This document shows, piece by piece, positions 35,567 through 43,671 of a DNA stretch of 64,000 bases. The number at the start of each line of letters is the position of its first letter. Position 1 is the first letter of the stretch. A model generated the notes under the pieces. That model ran no database searches. It was not told the DNA's origin and was given only the letters and a program-made list of their open reading frames with translations. Made by a program: the position numbers and the translations under genes. The stretch comes from Curtobacterium pusillum (GTDB taxonomy: Bacteria > Actinomycetota > Actinomycetes > Actinomycetales > Microbacteriaceae): the NCBI RefSeq assembly GCF_007680845.1, contig NZ_VEIY01000001.1, positions 318,227-382,226 of the forward strand, in the 5' to 3' direction.

Positions 35567-35618
35567 GACGTCGGCGGAGCGCCCGCGGCGCGGCGTGCCG
35601 GCACGCGCACACACGAGA

Positions 35619-35648
35619 ACGCCGCGCGGCCGGGAGGCTGCGCGGCGT
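35619..35648. terminator. Hairpin between purM and DUF3073
   Basis: ACGCCGCGCGGCC and GGCTGCGCGGCGT pair over 13 bases (one mismatch) around GGGA, 16 bases past the stop of the minus-strand DUF3073 gene. Confidence 0.65.
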
Positions 35649-35664
35649 CGACGGTGCGCCGGGG

Positions 35665-35886
35665 TCAGGCGGACTTGTTCTGGTCCTGTTGTGGTTCGAA
35701 CTCGTCGTCGTCTTCGAGTTGGTCATCACCGTACTGGTCTGCCCAACGATCGACGTAGGAGTTCTCATCCGAGTGTTGCCCGGCGGAGAGCTCGCGTTCG
35801 AGTGCACCGTAGTTCGTCTCCGGACTGAAGTACTTCAGCTCCCGGGCGACCTTGGTGTGCTTTGCCTTCTGACGGCCGCGCCCCAT
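35665..35886 (-). CDS. DUF3073 family small protein
   Basis: 73 residues: MGRGRQKAKHTKVARELKYF, then SPETNYGALERELS and an acidic tail (DDQLEDDDEFEP). This basic-head, acidic-tail architecture is DUF3073, an actinobacterial family usually found near purM; the function is unknown. ATG 35886 has GAGGGGG about eight bases upstream. Its divergent gap with the flavoprotein gene (158 bases) contains the palindrome GAACCG-AA-CGGTTC at 35946-35959 and, on the minus strand, a TAGAGT -10 candidate. Confidence 0.92.
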   Translation of the reverse strand: MGRGRQKAKHTKVARELKYFSPETNYGALERELSAGQHSDENSYVDRWADQYGDDQLEDDDEFEPQQDQNKSA

Positions 35887-36031
35887 GCGTGACCCCCTCG
35901 CGATTGGCTCTGGTCCGGTCCTGGCGGGAGAGGAGTCTGCCCGGGGAACCGAACGGTTCGTGGTTTGAAATCTGCCGATCACTCTACCATGTACCCCGAT
36001 CTGGACGTCGCCGCGACGACCCCGCCCACAG

Positions 36032-36037
36032 CAGAAT
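36032..36037 (+). promoter_or_regulatory. -10-like hexamer CAGAAT, leaderless start
   Basis: CAGAAT ends seven bases before ATG 36045. Confidence 0.4.
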
Positions 36038-36044
36038 CGAAGTG

Positions 36045-37160
36045 ATGACAGACGACGCGCAGGCCCCGGCCGACCAGCACGCCCGGGTCGTGGTGATCGG
36101 TGCGGGGCAGGCTGGCCTGTCGGTGGGATACCACCTCCGTCGGCTCGGCCTGTCGCCGGGCAGCGATCTGGTCCTGCTCGACCGGTCACCGAGCACCGGA
36201 GGCGCGTGGCAGTTCCGGTGGGAAGCGCTCCGGCTCGGCGCGGCGCACCGGGTGCACGACCTCCCCGGGATGAACGCGATGGGCCTCTGGTTCGACGACG
36301 CCGACCGGGCCCGCCCGGCGCGCGACGTCGTCGGGGAGTACTACCGGCGCTTCGAGCAGCACTACGACCTGCGGGTCCGGCGGCCGGTCGCGGTCTCGTC
36401 CGTTTCCCGCACCGCCGACGGCGAACTCTGCGTGGCCGTGCGCGCGGCCGACGGGAGCACGACCCGGATCACCGCCGAGGTCGTGGTCAACGCCTCCGGC
36501 ACCTGGGGCACGCCGTTCGTGCCGTGGTACCCGGGCCGTGACGTCTTCCGCGGCCGCCAGCTCGACACGACCGAGTACCGGAGCGCGACCGAGTTCGCCG
36601 GCCAGGACGTCGTGGTCGTCGGCGGGGGGACCAGTGCGATCGGGTTCCTGCTCGAGCTCGACGGCGTCGCTGCGCGGACGCGGTGGTTCACCCGTCGCCC
36701 GGTGGTCTGGTCGGAGTCGTCCGCACTCGACCTCGAGTCAGCGGTGGCCGCGGTCGACGAGCAGGACCGGGCCGCGCGGGCGGGGGAGACCCTGCCGAGC
36801 ATCGTGTCCGGCACAGGGGTCCCGGTGTCGCGGCGGATCCGGGCCGGTCTCGACCGGGGCGTCCTCCGGAACGAACCGATGTTCCGTGAACTCGACGAGA
36901 CCGGGGTCGTGACGGCCGACGGCGAGCACGTGCACGCCGATGCGGTCATCTGGGCGACCGGGTTCCGCGCGGACCTCCGACACCTGGCACCGCTGCACTT
37001 GCGGACCGCCGCCGGAGGGATCGTCGTCGAGGACGGCCGCTCCGTGGACGAGCCGCGGCTGTTCCTCGCCGGGTACGGGCCGCAGGCGTCGACCATCGGA
37101 GCGAACCGGGCCGGCCGGCGGATCGCGCGTCAGGTGATGGACGCGCTCGCCGACGGCTGA
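36045..37160 (+). CDS. FAD-dependent oxidoreductase (flavin monooxygenase-like)
   Basis: 371 residues. The N-terminal FAD motif is VVVIGAGQAGLSVGYHL (residues 15-31), followed by GGAWQFRWEALRL, which resembles the group of putative flavoprotein monooxygenases (CzcO-like). A second dinucleotide motif VVVVGGGTSAIGFLLELD (about 184-201) suggests NAD(P)H binding, and VIWATGFRADL (about 302-312) is the usual ATG motif near the C-terminus. The substrate is unknown. No ribosome site; CAGAAT seven bases upstream suggests a leaderless start. It converges on the small DUF3072 gene after 13 bases. Confidence 0.87.
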   Translation: MTDDAQAPADQHARVVVIGAGQAGLSVGYHLRRLGLSPGSDLVLLDRSPSTGGAWQFRWEALRLGAAHRVHDLPGMNAMGLWFDDADRARPARDVVGEYYRRFEQHYDLRVRRPVAVSSVSRTADGELCVAVRAADGSTTRITAEVVVNASGTWGTPFVPWYPGRDVFRGRQLDTTEYRSATEFAGQDVVVVGGGTSAIGFLLELDGVAARTRWFTRRPVVWSESSALDLESAVAAVDEQDRAARAGETLPSIVSGTGVPVSRRIRAGLDRGVLRNEPMFRELDETGVVTADGEHVHADAVIWATGFRADLRHLAPLHLRTAAGGIVVEDGRSVDEPRLFLAGYGPQASTIGANRAGRRIARQVMDALADG

Positions 37161-37173
37161 CGGGGGTCGGTGC

Positions 37174-37434
37174 TCAGGAAGCGCCGCGACCGGTTTGCTG
37201 CTGCAGGCGGTCGATGTGCTCGGACGCCTCGGCCTTGGTGAGGTCGGCGGGGAGTTCCTCGCCCGCTTCACGCGCGAGGGTGTCGAGGTAGCTGCGCTGG
37301 GGTCCGGTCATGGGCTCGTCGCCGGTGACCCACTGCTCGGGGTCCTTGCTCGCGTCGGTCGACGGGTCCGGGCGGGCGCCTCCGAGGGTCTCGGGCTGGT
37401 CGGACGACTCGTTCGTCGGGGTGGCATCAGTCAT
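37174..37434 (-). CDS. DUF3072 family small protein
   Basis: 86 residues. The C-terminal half PMTGPQRSYLDTLAREAGEE then LTKAEASEHIDRLQQQTGRG is DUF3072, a short domain related to the SAP-like helix pair seen in many actinobacteria; the first 40 residues are disordered and acidic. The function is unknown. ATG 37434 is used; a longer in-frame start at 37455 adds only MRRTVHA. It converges with the flavoprotein gene. Confidence 0.85.
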   Translation of the reverse strand: MTDATPTNESSDQPETLGGARPDPSTDASKDPEQWVTGDEPMTGPQRSYLDTLAREAGEELPADLTKAEASEHIDRLQQQTGRGAS

Positions 37435-37512
37435 GGCGTGGACGGTACGCCGCACCCCCGACCGGAACGTGGACCAGCACGTCCCCCGGACAGAGTGACC
37501 GCGGCCCGAGCG

Positions 37513-38250
37513 TCAGTCCGCGACCGCGGTGTACCGCACGAGGTCCGGCCCGACCGAACTCGCCGCGATCGGCACCGACCGGTCGTCCCGGCGGATCCAC
37601 ACCGTCGCCGCCCGCTCGTCGATCCGCTCGACCTCGTGCAACGACCCGTCCAGCAGCACGGCGGCGCTGACGAGCACGTGCCCCGTGGCCGGCCGCAGTG
37701 GCAGCCCGACGACGTCGTCGCCGTACGTCGGGTACCGTCCGGGCGCCAGGAACGGCGACACCGGGGCGGTGACGACCTCGAGGCCGTCATCGACGGCCCG
37801 GACCACCACGAGGCGGACCGCCTGGTCGGTGGGCAACCACACGTCCACGACGGGGGCGTCGTCGGGACCGGCCAGTGCGCGGAAGGCGGGACGACCGTCG
37901 GGGGCGAGTCGCGCCTCCAGTCCGTCGATCCGGACGCGACCGCGACCCCGGGAGTCCGCGTAGGTGCCCGGTGTCAGGCCGGAGCGCCGCGCTTCGATGC
38001 GGGACACGACGACACGGTCCGGGCGGTACCAGTCGCGGAGGGTGGCGGGGTCGACCCAGCCGATGCGGTGGGTCGAGTCGTCGGCAGCACGCTCGTCGAG
38101 TGCGCCGAGGGGGTGCCGGCCACGGACCGCGACGAGTCCCTCGTGCGGGCCGCCGGGGGCCGGCTCGTGGTCGAGCACCTCGACGCGCTTCGAGACCTTG
38201 CCGCCGTGCCCGTCGAACGTGGCGAACGTGCGCAGGTCGGAGATCGTCAT
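37513..38250 (-). CDS. Hypothetical protein, no family recognised
   Basis: 245 residues, soluble, no signal peptide or TM. It opens MTISDLRTFATFDGHGGKVS and seems to be built of beta-rich repeats: HRIGWVDPATLRDWYRPDRV, YADSRGRGRVRIDGLEARLA, DVWLPTDQAVRLVVVRAVDD and VERIDERAATVWIRRDD. The pattern WVDPATLRDWYRPDRVVVSR hints at PRC-barrel-like modules, but I would not assign one. A dispersed-repeat half-site (GCGCCTCCAGTCCGTC) lies inside, encoding DGLEARL. It starts 28 bases after the KimA-like gene on the same strand, so co-transcription is likely. Confidence 0.7.
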   Translation of the reverse strand: MTISDLRTFATFDGHGGKVSKRVEVLDHEPAPGGPHEGLVAVRGRHPLGALDERAADDSTHRIGWVDPATLRDWYRPDRVVVSRIEARRSGLTPGTYADSRGRGRVRIDGLEARLAPDGRPAFRALAGPDDAPVVDVWLPTDQAVRLVVVRAVDDGLEVVTAPVSPFLAPGRYPTYGDDVVGLPLRPATGHVLVSAAVLLDGSLHEVERIDERAATVWIRRDDRSVPIAASSVGPDLVRYTAVAD

Positions 38251-38278
38251 GACGACCGATCGTACGACGCCGCGCCCA

Positions 38279-40501
38279 TCACGACCCGTCGACGTCGGTG
38301 CGCGGCGGCGACGGCACGAGCACCCGCATCTCGCCGGTGCACAGGTTCTGGTCGACGCCCTCGGCCGGACCGGCGGGCCGGGTGGCGCGGCGCGGCTGGA
38401 GGCTGTTGCGCTGGTCGGACCGGAGGAGGCGGTCGTCGGCCACCTCGGGCTGGACCTCGCCGTTCGTCGGGCGGTGGGGCCCCCGACCGGCCGGACGCGC
38501 GGGCCGGATCGGTTCACCGCGACGCTCCTGACCGGGCAGCGGACGAGACCGGCGGCCGTACAGCAGCTCGGAGGAGTCGAGCAGCCACGGCACGAGCGCG
38601 ACCGTGACGCCGTGCACGAGCAGCAGCTTCTTGCGGATCCGACGCCCGCGGTGGTTGTGCAGGAGCGTCTCCCACCAGTGCCCGACGACGAACACAGGTG
38701 TGTAGACGGTGACGACCTCGGAGCCGTGCTCCATCCGGTGCGCCTTGATGTACTTGATGAGCGGCATCGAGATGTCGCGGTACGGGCTCGGGACGATGGT
38801 GAGCGGCACCTCGATGCCGTACTCGGCCCACTGCGCCTGCAGCCGGGCGGACTCGGCGTCGTCGATCGCGACGTGCACGGCCTCGAAGCTCGCGTGCTTC
38901 GCGGCGATCGCGTAGTCGAGCGCCTTGAGCACGGGCTTCTGCAGCTTGTTGACGAGGACGATCGCGTGGTCGCCGGTCGCGCCGAACCGGGTCTCGTCGT
39001 CGGCCTCGATCTCGTGCGAGACGTCCCGGTAGTACCGGTTCACGCCGAGCATGAGGACGAACAGGATCGGCATGATCAGGAACACGAGCCAGGCGCCGTG
39101 CGTGAACTTCGTGATCGTGACGATGACGAGGACGACGAACGTGAAGGTCGCGCCGGTGGCGTTGATGAGGCGGGAGCGGTACACCTGCCCACGGTTCACC
39201 GGGGTCTCCGCAGTGCCGGCGCGGTCCTCGCGCAGCAGCCGCGTCCAGTGCACGATCATGCCGGTCTGCCCGAGGGTGAACGACACGAACACCCCGATGA
39301 TGTAGAGCTGGATGAGGCTCGTGACGTTCGCCCGGTAGACGATGAGCAGCGCCGCTGCGACGAGTGCCAGGACGATCACGCCGTTCGAGTAGATGAGCCG
39401 GTCACCGCGGGTCGAGAGCGCCTTCGGGGCGTACGAGTCGCGCGCGAGGATCGAGCCGAGCAGCGGGAAGCCGTTGAACGCGGTGTTCGCCGCGAGGAGC
39501 AGGACGGCCGCCGTGGTCGCCTGGATCACGAAGAACAGGACGGTGTCGTTGCCGAAGGTCGCGGCGGCGATCTGGGCGATGAGGGACCGCTGCGGCGTCG
39601 TGGCGCACTGCGCGAAGCCCTGGAGGTCGCACGCGCTCTCGGCGTAGTGCACGCGGGAGATGAGCGCGAGCGTGATGAGCCCGACGAAGAGGACGATCGC
39701 GATCGACCCCATCAGCACGAGGGTCATCTGCGCGTTCTTGATCTTCGGGCGGCGGAAGGCCTGCACGCCGTTCGCGATCGCCTCGACCCCGGTCAGGGCC
39801 GAACAGCCCGACGCGAACGCGCGGAGGAGCAGCAGGATGAACGCCGCCTGCGTGGTGTGCTCGACGTTCTGCACGGTGTAGGCCGCGGACTCGGCGACGG
39901 GGGCGTGGCCGATCGCGGCGCGGAACAGCCCGGTCACGACCATCACGAAGACGGAGCCCACGAACAGGTAGGTCGGCACGGCGAAGGCCTTGCTCGACTC
40001 ACGGACCCCGCGGAGGTTCGCGGCGGCCAGGAGCACGACGAACAGGATCGCGAGCTCGACGCGGAACCGGTTGAGCTCGGGGATCGCCGAGATGATGTTG
40101 TCCACGCCGGACGCCACCGACACGGCGACGGTCATGACGTAGTCGACGAGCAGGGCGCTCGCGACGACGAGTCCCGCCTTCTCGCCGAGGTTCCGGTGCG
40201 CCACCTCGTAGTCGCCCCCGCCGGACGGGTACGCCTTGATGAGCTGGCGGTAGGACGCGACGACGACGAGGAGCAGCAGCACGACGAGTGCGGCGACCCA
40301 CGGGGCGAAGGTCAGGAACGACATCCCGCCGAGCAGCAGGATCATCAGGAGTTCCTGCGGCGCGTACGCCACGGAGGACAGCGGGTCGCTCGCGAAGATC
40401 GGCAGGGCCAGGTGCTTCGGGAGGAGCTGTCCTTCGAGCTTCTCGGAGGGGAGGGGATCCCCGATCAGTCGCGCTTTCAACGACCGGATCTCGTTGGTCA
40501 C
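38279..40501 (-). CDS. APC-superfamily permease, KimA-like potassium importer
   Basis: About 740 residues. The pattern RLIGDPLPSEKLEGQLLPKH, ALPIFASDPLSSVAYAPQEL, SYRQLIKAYPSGGGDYEVAH, LGEKAGLVVASALLVDYVMT and AFASGCSALTGVEAIANGV lines up with Bacillus KimA (former YdaO), a proton-coupled potassium importer, including about 12 TMs and a cytoplasmic USP-like C-domain (HAIVLVNKLQKPVLKALDYA). About 90 extra Arg/Pro-rich residues end the protein. GTG 40501 has AGTAGG ten bases upstream; TTG 40510 is the alternative. I saw no c-di-AMP riboswitch in the 130-base leader. General amino-acid permease is the fallback call. Confidence 0.88.
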   Translation of the reverse strand: MTNEIRSLKARLIGDPLPSEKLEGQLLPKHLALPIFASDPLSSVAYAPQELLMILLLGGMSFLTFAPWVAALVVLLLLVVVASYRQLIKAYPSGGGDYEVAHRNLGEKAGLVVASALLVDYVMTVAVSVASGVDNIISAIPELNRFRVELAILFVVLLAAANLRGVRESSKAFAVPTYLFVGSVFVMVVTGLFRAAIGHAPVAESAAYTVQNVEHTTQAAFILLLLRAFASGCSALTGVEAIANGVQAFRRPKIKNAQMTLVLMGSIAIVLFVGLITLALISRVHYAESACDLQGFAQCATTPQRSLIAQIAAATFGNDTVLFFVIQATTAAVLLLAANTAFNGFPLLGSILARDSYAPKALSTRGDRLIYSNGVIVLALVAAALLIVYRANVTSLIQLYIIGVFVSFTLGQTGMIVHWTRLLREDRAGTAETPVNRGQVYRSRLINATGATFTFVVLVIVTITKFTHGAWLVFLIMPILFVLMLGVNRYYRDVSHEIEADDETRFGATGDHAIVLVNKLQKPVLKALDYAIAAKHASFEAVHVAIDDAESARLQAQWAEYGIEVPLTIVPSPYRDISMPLIKYIKAHRMEHGSEVVTVYTPVFVVGHWWETLLHNHRGRRIRKKLLLVHGVTVALVPWLLDSSELLYGRRSRPLPGQERRGEPIRPARPAGRGPHRPTNGEVQPEVADDRLLRSDQRNSLQPRRATRPAGPAEGVDQNLCTGEMRVLVPSPPRTDVDGS

Positions 40502-40602
40502 GAGCGGCAAACCTACTCAGTTCCGGGCGCGAGTCAACACGGGCCGCCGGGCGGGTATTCCGCTTCCGGTCACGATCGGTGCGCCTCCACTCCGAAAGAC
40601 CC

Positions 40603-40633
40603 TTGCGGTTGACGCAGCGTCAACCTCTACGGT
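40603..40633 (+). promoter_or_regulatory. MerR-type promoter/operator of the TipA-like gene
   Basis: A -35 TTGCGG (40603-40608) and -10 TACGGT (40628-40633) are separated by 19 bp. The spacer holds most of the dyad GGTTGACGC-A-GCGTCAACC (40607-40625). A long 19-bp spacer over an operator is the hallmark of MerR-activated promoters. The -10 is seven bases before ATG 40641. Confidence 0.7.
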
Positions 40634-40640
40634 GGCCTGC

Positions 40641-41429
40641 ATGAGCAATCGGACAGACACGGGCGACGCAGCTGCGAAAGCACCCCACGCGATCACCGAC
40701 GTCGCGCGTTCCGCGGGCGTGTCGAGCCGCACGCTCCGGCACTACGACGCGATCGGGTTGCTCCCCGCGACCGCGGTCGGGGACGGCGGGCTCCGCCGCT
40801 ACGACGACCGGGCGCTGGTCCGGTTGCAGCGGATCTTGCTCCTCCGGGGGCTCGGGCTCGGCCTGCCCGAAATCCGCCGGGTCCTCGACGGGGAGCAGGA
40901 CGACGTCGCGGCCCTCACGGCACACGTCGCGTGGCTCGAACGCGAGCGGGACCGGCTCGCCCGGCAGCTCGCCGCCGTGCGCACCACCATCACCAGGATC
41001 GAGGAAGGAACTGACATGACCACCACGGACACGTTCGACGGGTTCGACCAGACGAGGTTCAAGCAGGAGGTCTCGGAGCGCTGGGGCGCCGACGCGTGGG
41101 AGCGCGGGGCACGCTGGTGGGAGTCGAAGGACGCCGACGGCAAGCAGGCGTTCCAGGCCGAACAGCGGGCGATCGCGGAGGACGCGGCGGCGCTCGCAGC
41201 GTCCGGCGAGGGGCCGACGTCGGCCGCGGGAGTGGCGCTCGCCCGTCGGCAGTTCGCGTGGCTCGCCCAGGCGACGCCGCCGGCGGAGCTCACGGCCGAC
41301 CGGTTCCGCACGCTCGCGGACATGTACGTGCAGGACGAGCGGTTCACGCACGCCTTCGAGTGGGCCGGCGCCGGGGCGTTGCGTGCGCTGCGGGACGCGA
41401 TGCACGCGCTGGCCGACGCGGGGTTGTAG
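40641..41429 (+). CDS. TipAL-like MerR regulator with TipAS antibiotic-recognition domain
   Basis: 262 residues. The MerR winged helix (about 16-86) reads ITDVARSAGVSSRTLRHYDA, IGLLPATAV and LRRYDDRALVRLQRILLLRG. A coiled dimerisation helix follows (WLERERDRLARQLAAVRTTI). The C-terminal TipAS-like domain (126-262) has FDQTRFKQEVSERWG and ADMYVQDERFTHAFEW, matching the thiopeptide-binding domain of Streptomyces TipA. The upstream MerR-type promoter implies autoactivation. An internal ribosome site and ATG could yield the drug-binding domain alone. It is divergent from the KimA-like gene. Confidence 0.92.
   Translation: MSNRTDTGDAAAKAPHAITDVARSAGVSSRTLRHYDAIGLLPATAVGDGGLRRYDDRALVRLQRILLLRGLGLGLPEIRRVLDGEQDDVAALTAHVAWLERERDRLARQLAAVRTTITRIEEGTDMTTTDTFDGFDQTRFKQEVSERWGADAWERGARWWESKDADGKQAFQAEQRAIAEDAAALAASGEGPTSAAGVALARRQFAWLAQATPPAELTADRFRTLADMYVQDERFTHAFEWAGAGALRALRDAMHALADAGL
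41001..41018 (+). promoter_or_regulatory. Internal ribosome site and start for a TipAS-like short form
   Basis: GAGGAAGGAA (41001-41010) precedes the in-frame ATG 41016 by about six bases, exactly where the MerR part ends. The product would be a 137-residue TipAS-like protein (MTTTDTFDGFDQ onward), as in the TipAL/TipAS pair of Streptomyces. Confidence 0.65.
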
Positions 41430-41509
41430 CGCGGCGCGCCGCGGGCGCGGGCGCGGCGCGGCCCGCCGCCCGGGAACCAGGTTCCGGCCGAGGGGACGCA
41501 CGCACGGGC

Positions 41510-41543
41510 GCGGGACGGGAGGCGCGACTCGCCTCCGTCCCGC
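41510..41543. terminator. Hairpin between tipA-like and padR genes (dispersed repeat copy)
   Basis: GCGGGACGGGAGGCG and CGCCTCCGTCCCGC pair with one bulged base. It lies between convergent genes, next to a copy of GGAACCAGGTTCCGG (about 41472-41486). Confidence 0.7.
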
Positions 41544-41554
41544 GGGCCGCGGTG

Positions 41555-42136
41555 TCACAGGGACTTGCGCAGCGCCTCCAGGCCGTCACGTAGGCGCGTG
41601 ACCGTCTCCGACGTCAGCGTGCCCCGGGTCGCACGACGGCGGAGGTCCGCACGGACCTGCTGCCGGAACGCCGAGACGGCCATCTCGACCTCCCGGATCG
41701 CCCGGGCGCCCTCGGACGGGACGTCGACCGGCTCGTCCGCGGTCCGCCCACGCGGTGCCTGGGCGCTCGCGGCGAGGTCAGCGCGGAGGGACCGCATCGC
41801 TTCACCCACCGAGGCGCGGACGCCGTCGGCGAGGGACTTCACCGAGTCGTTCACACCGTTCTCGACAGCGGCGATCTCGTCGGCGCGGGCATCGAGCTCG
41901 GCGCGGCCCGCGTCGGTGATCGCGTAGACGGTCTTCCGGCCGTCCGCGGTCTTCGTGACGAGGCCCTCTTCCTCGAGCTTGGCGAGCCGCGGGTACACGG
42001 TGCCGGCACTCGGGACGTATGTGCCGCCGAAGCGGTCGCCGAGGGCCTGGATGACCTCGTACCCGTGCATCGGGTGGTCGGCCAGCAGGACGAGCAGGTA
42101 CAGGCGCAGGTGGCCGTGCGCGAAGACGGGGCTCAT
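41555..42136 (-). CDS. PadR-family transcriptional regulator
   Basis: 193 residues. The PadR winged helix spans about 8-85: LRLYLLVLLADHPMHGYEVI, VPSAGTVYPRLAKLEEEGLV, TKTADGRKTVYAITDAGRAE. A long helical C-terminal dimerisation part follows. ATG 42136 overlaps the stop of the DUF4097 gene (ATGA), so the two are coupled and the regulator probably controls its own operon through the CGCGAT palindromes at 42998-43037. The last codons (LEALRKSL) again carry the AGCGCCTCCAGG repeat half-site. Confidence 0.93.
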   Translation of the reverse strand: MSPVFAHGHLRLYLLVLLADHPMHGYEVIQALGDRFGGTYVPSAGTVYPRLAKLEEEGLVTKTADGRKTVYAITDAGRAELDARADEIAAVENGVNDSVKSLADGVRASVGEAMRSLRADLAASAQAPRGRTADEPVDVPSEGARAIREVEMAVSAFRQQVRADLRRRATRGTLTSETVTRLRDGLEALRKSL

Positions 42137-42981
42137 TCGACGACCTCCGTGTCCTCGAAGGGGGCCTCTGGAGCCTCGGGGGCCTGCGGGGCCGCGTGCA
42201 GCACCGCGATGTCACCGGACACCGAGTTCACCTTGAGGTCGAGCCACTGGCCGGAGAGGTCTCCGCCCTGCTTGACGTACGAGCCACGGACGCCGCGGAT
42301 CTCCGAGTCGTCGAACTGGAGCTTGCCGGAGGCCGTGCTGACGGTGCAGCGGTAGGGCACGCCGTCCTCGAGCCGGACGCTCACGGAACCGGACACGGTG
42401 TTCACCCGTGCGGAGTCCGGGGTGCCGTGCAGATCGAGGACGACGTCGGCGGAGACGCCGTCGGCCGAGAAGCGCGGGACCGTGCCGGTCGCCACGACGT
42501 CGCCGGAGACGGTGTGCACCGTGAGGGCGCCGTCGAGTTCGCGGATGGTCGTGGTGCCCGAGACAGCGTTGACGGTGACGTCACCCGCGACGCCGTCGAC
42601 GACGAGGTCACCGGAGACCGTGTTGAGCGTGGCGCCGCGGTTCGTGCCCGAGAGCAGCGCACCGGCGGAGACGACGCCGAGCGTGACGATGGCGTCGCGG
42701 GGGACGAGGACGCTGACGTCGGCGTGCGCCTTGCCGCGGAAGGACTTGAGGAACCCGATCGGGTCGTCCCACCGGACCTGCGGGTGGTCGATGGTGAGCG
42801 TGTCGCCGTCGAGCTCGATCTTCATCGGCTTGCCGGACACGCTGTGCACCTCGACGCGGGCGGTCGGCTCGTCGTGCGCGACGACGTCGACCTGGCCACC
42901 GGCGAGGCCGACGCGCAAGCGGCGGACGATCCCGGTGTCGATCACCTTCGGCTCCTCGACGAGCCACTTCTCCTGGGCCAT
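42133..42981 (-). CDS. DUF4097 family protein (putative adhesin-like beta-helix)
   Basis: 282 residues made of imperfect beta-strand repeats with a recurrent (N/H)(T/A)VSG motif: LNTVSGDLVVDGVAGDVTV, NAVSGTTTI, HTVSGDVVATG, NTVSGSVSV, NSVSGDIAV. This is the DUF4097 beta-helix family that commonly pairs with PadR regulators in Firmicutes and Actinobacteria. No signal peptide or TM is seen, so it is probably cytoplasmic or membrane-peripheral. The function is unknown; envelope-stress sensing is often suggested. The start ATG 42981 has TTGGAGGAAG upstream. Confidence 0.9.
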   Translation of the reverse strand: MAQEKWLVEEPKVIDTGIVRRLRVGLAGGQVDVVAHDEPTARVEVHSVSGKPMKIELDGDTLTIDHPQVRWDDPIGFLKSFRGKAHADVSVLVPRDAIVTLGVVSAGALLSGTNRGATLNTVSGDLVVDGVAGDVTVNAVSGTTTIRELDGALTVHTVSGDVVATGTVPRFSADGVSADVVLDLHGTPDSARVNTVSGSVSVRLEDGVPYRCTVSTASGKLQFDDSEIRGVRGSYVKQGGDLSGQWLDLKVNSVSGDIAVLHAAPQAPEAPEAPFEDTEVVE

Positions 42982-42997
42982 GTTGCTTCCTCCAACT

Positions 42998-43037
42998 CGC
43001 GATGTATCGCGTCTGTGGAGGACACGTTATATCGCGT
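42998..43037. promoter_or_regulatory. Operator and promoter region of the DUF4097-padR operon
   Basis: A perfect palindrome CGCGAT-GT-ATCGCG (42998-43011) and a second half-site ATATCGCG (43029-43036) flank a minus-strand -10-like TATAAC. The promoter overlaps the 3' end of the yczE-like gene. PadR binding is inferred from the repeated RTATCGCG. Confidence 0.65.
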
Positions 43038-43653
43038 TCTCCACCCGCGCAAGAGGGCTCCAGGGGAACCGGCGGAAGACCGGCATGAGCGGCTGCACCA
43101 TCGGGCCGATGACGAACGCCGCGACCACGGTGCCCACCCCGACGTCCCCGCCGAGGATCCACCCGACGACGACCACGGAGACCTCGATGACCGTCCGCGC
43201 GACCCACACCGGCCAGCCGAGCCGCTCGTGCAGGCCGACCATCAGGCCGTCGCGCGCGCCGGTCCCGAACCCGGCGCCGATGTAGAAGGCCGTGGCGAGC
43301 GCGAGCAGCAGGAGGCCGGCGAGGAAGAGCAGGACGCGGCCGACCAGCCCGTGCGGCGTGGGGACGAGCCAGAGCACGAGGTCCGCCGAGGGACCGATCG
43401 CCAGGGCGTTGAGCAGCGTGCCGATCCCGGGCTTCTGGCGCAGCGGGATCCAGAACAGCAGGATCACACCGCTCGACACCACCGTGATGACCCCGAACGA
43501 CCACGGCACCACGTTCTCGAGCCCCTCGGTGAGCACCGTCCACGAGCTCACCCCGACGATCGCGCGGACCTGCAGCGCGGTCGAGGCGCCGTAGAGGAAC
43601 AGGCCGACGAAGAGCTGGACGAAGCGGAGCGTGAGCGCGGTGGAGCGGGACAT
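43027..43653 (-). CDS. YczE-like integral membrane protein
   Basis: 208 residues with about five TM segments: LRFVQLFVGLFLYGASTALQ, WSFGVITVVSSGVILLFWIP, GRVLLFLAGLLLLALATAFY, VARTVIEVSVVVVGWILGG and TVVAAFVIGPMVQ. GFGTGARDGLMVGLHERLG is the conserved YczE/YyaS loop. Its divergent neighbour is a MocR-type regulator; the YczR-YczE pair is a known arrangement in enterobacteria, where the regulator controls the membrane protein. The start ATG 43653 is preferred to 43695, which would run into the shared promoter. The TAA stop lies inside the next operon's promoter. Confidence 0.87.
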   Translation of the reverse strand: MSRSTALTLRFVQLFVGLFLYGASTALQVRAIVGVSSWTVLTEGLENVVPWSFGVITVVSSGVILLFWIPLRQKPGIGTLLNALAIGPSADLVLWLVPTPHGLVGRVLLFLAGLLLLALATAFYIGAGFGTGARDGLMVGLHERLGWPVWVARTVIEVSVVVVGWILGGDVGVGTVVAAFVIGPMVQPLMPVFRRFPWSPLARVENAI

Positions 43654-43671
43654 GCACTGATCGTCATCAAG

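Noticed and set aside
40556..40570. GTATTCCGCTTCCGG shared with the palindrome upstream of fur (4394-4408, opposite strand)
   Set aside because: Only 15 bases with no dyad at the second site; a chance match is plausible in 64 kb.
40510..40640. c-di-AMP (ydaO) riboswitch before the KimA-like gene
   Set aside because: The leader is too short and lacks recognisable conserved blocks.
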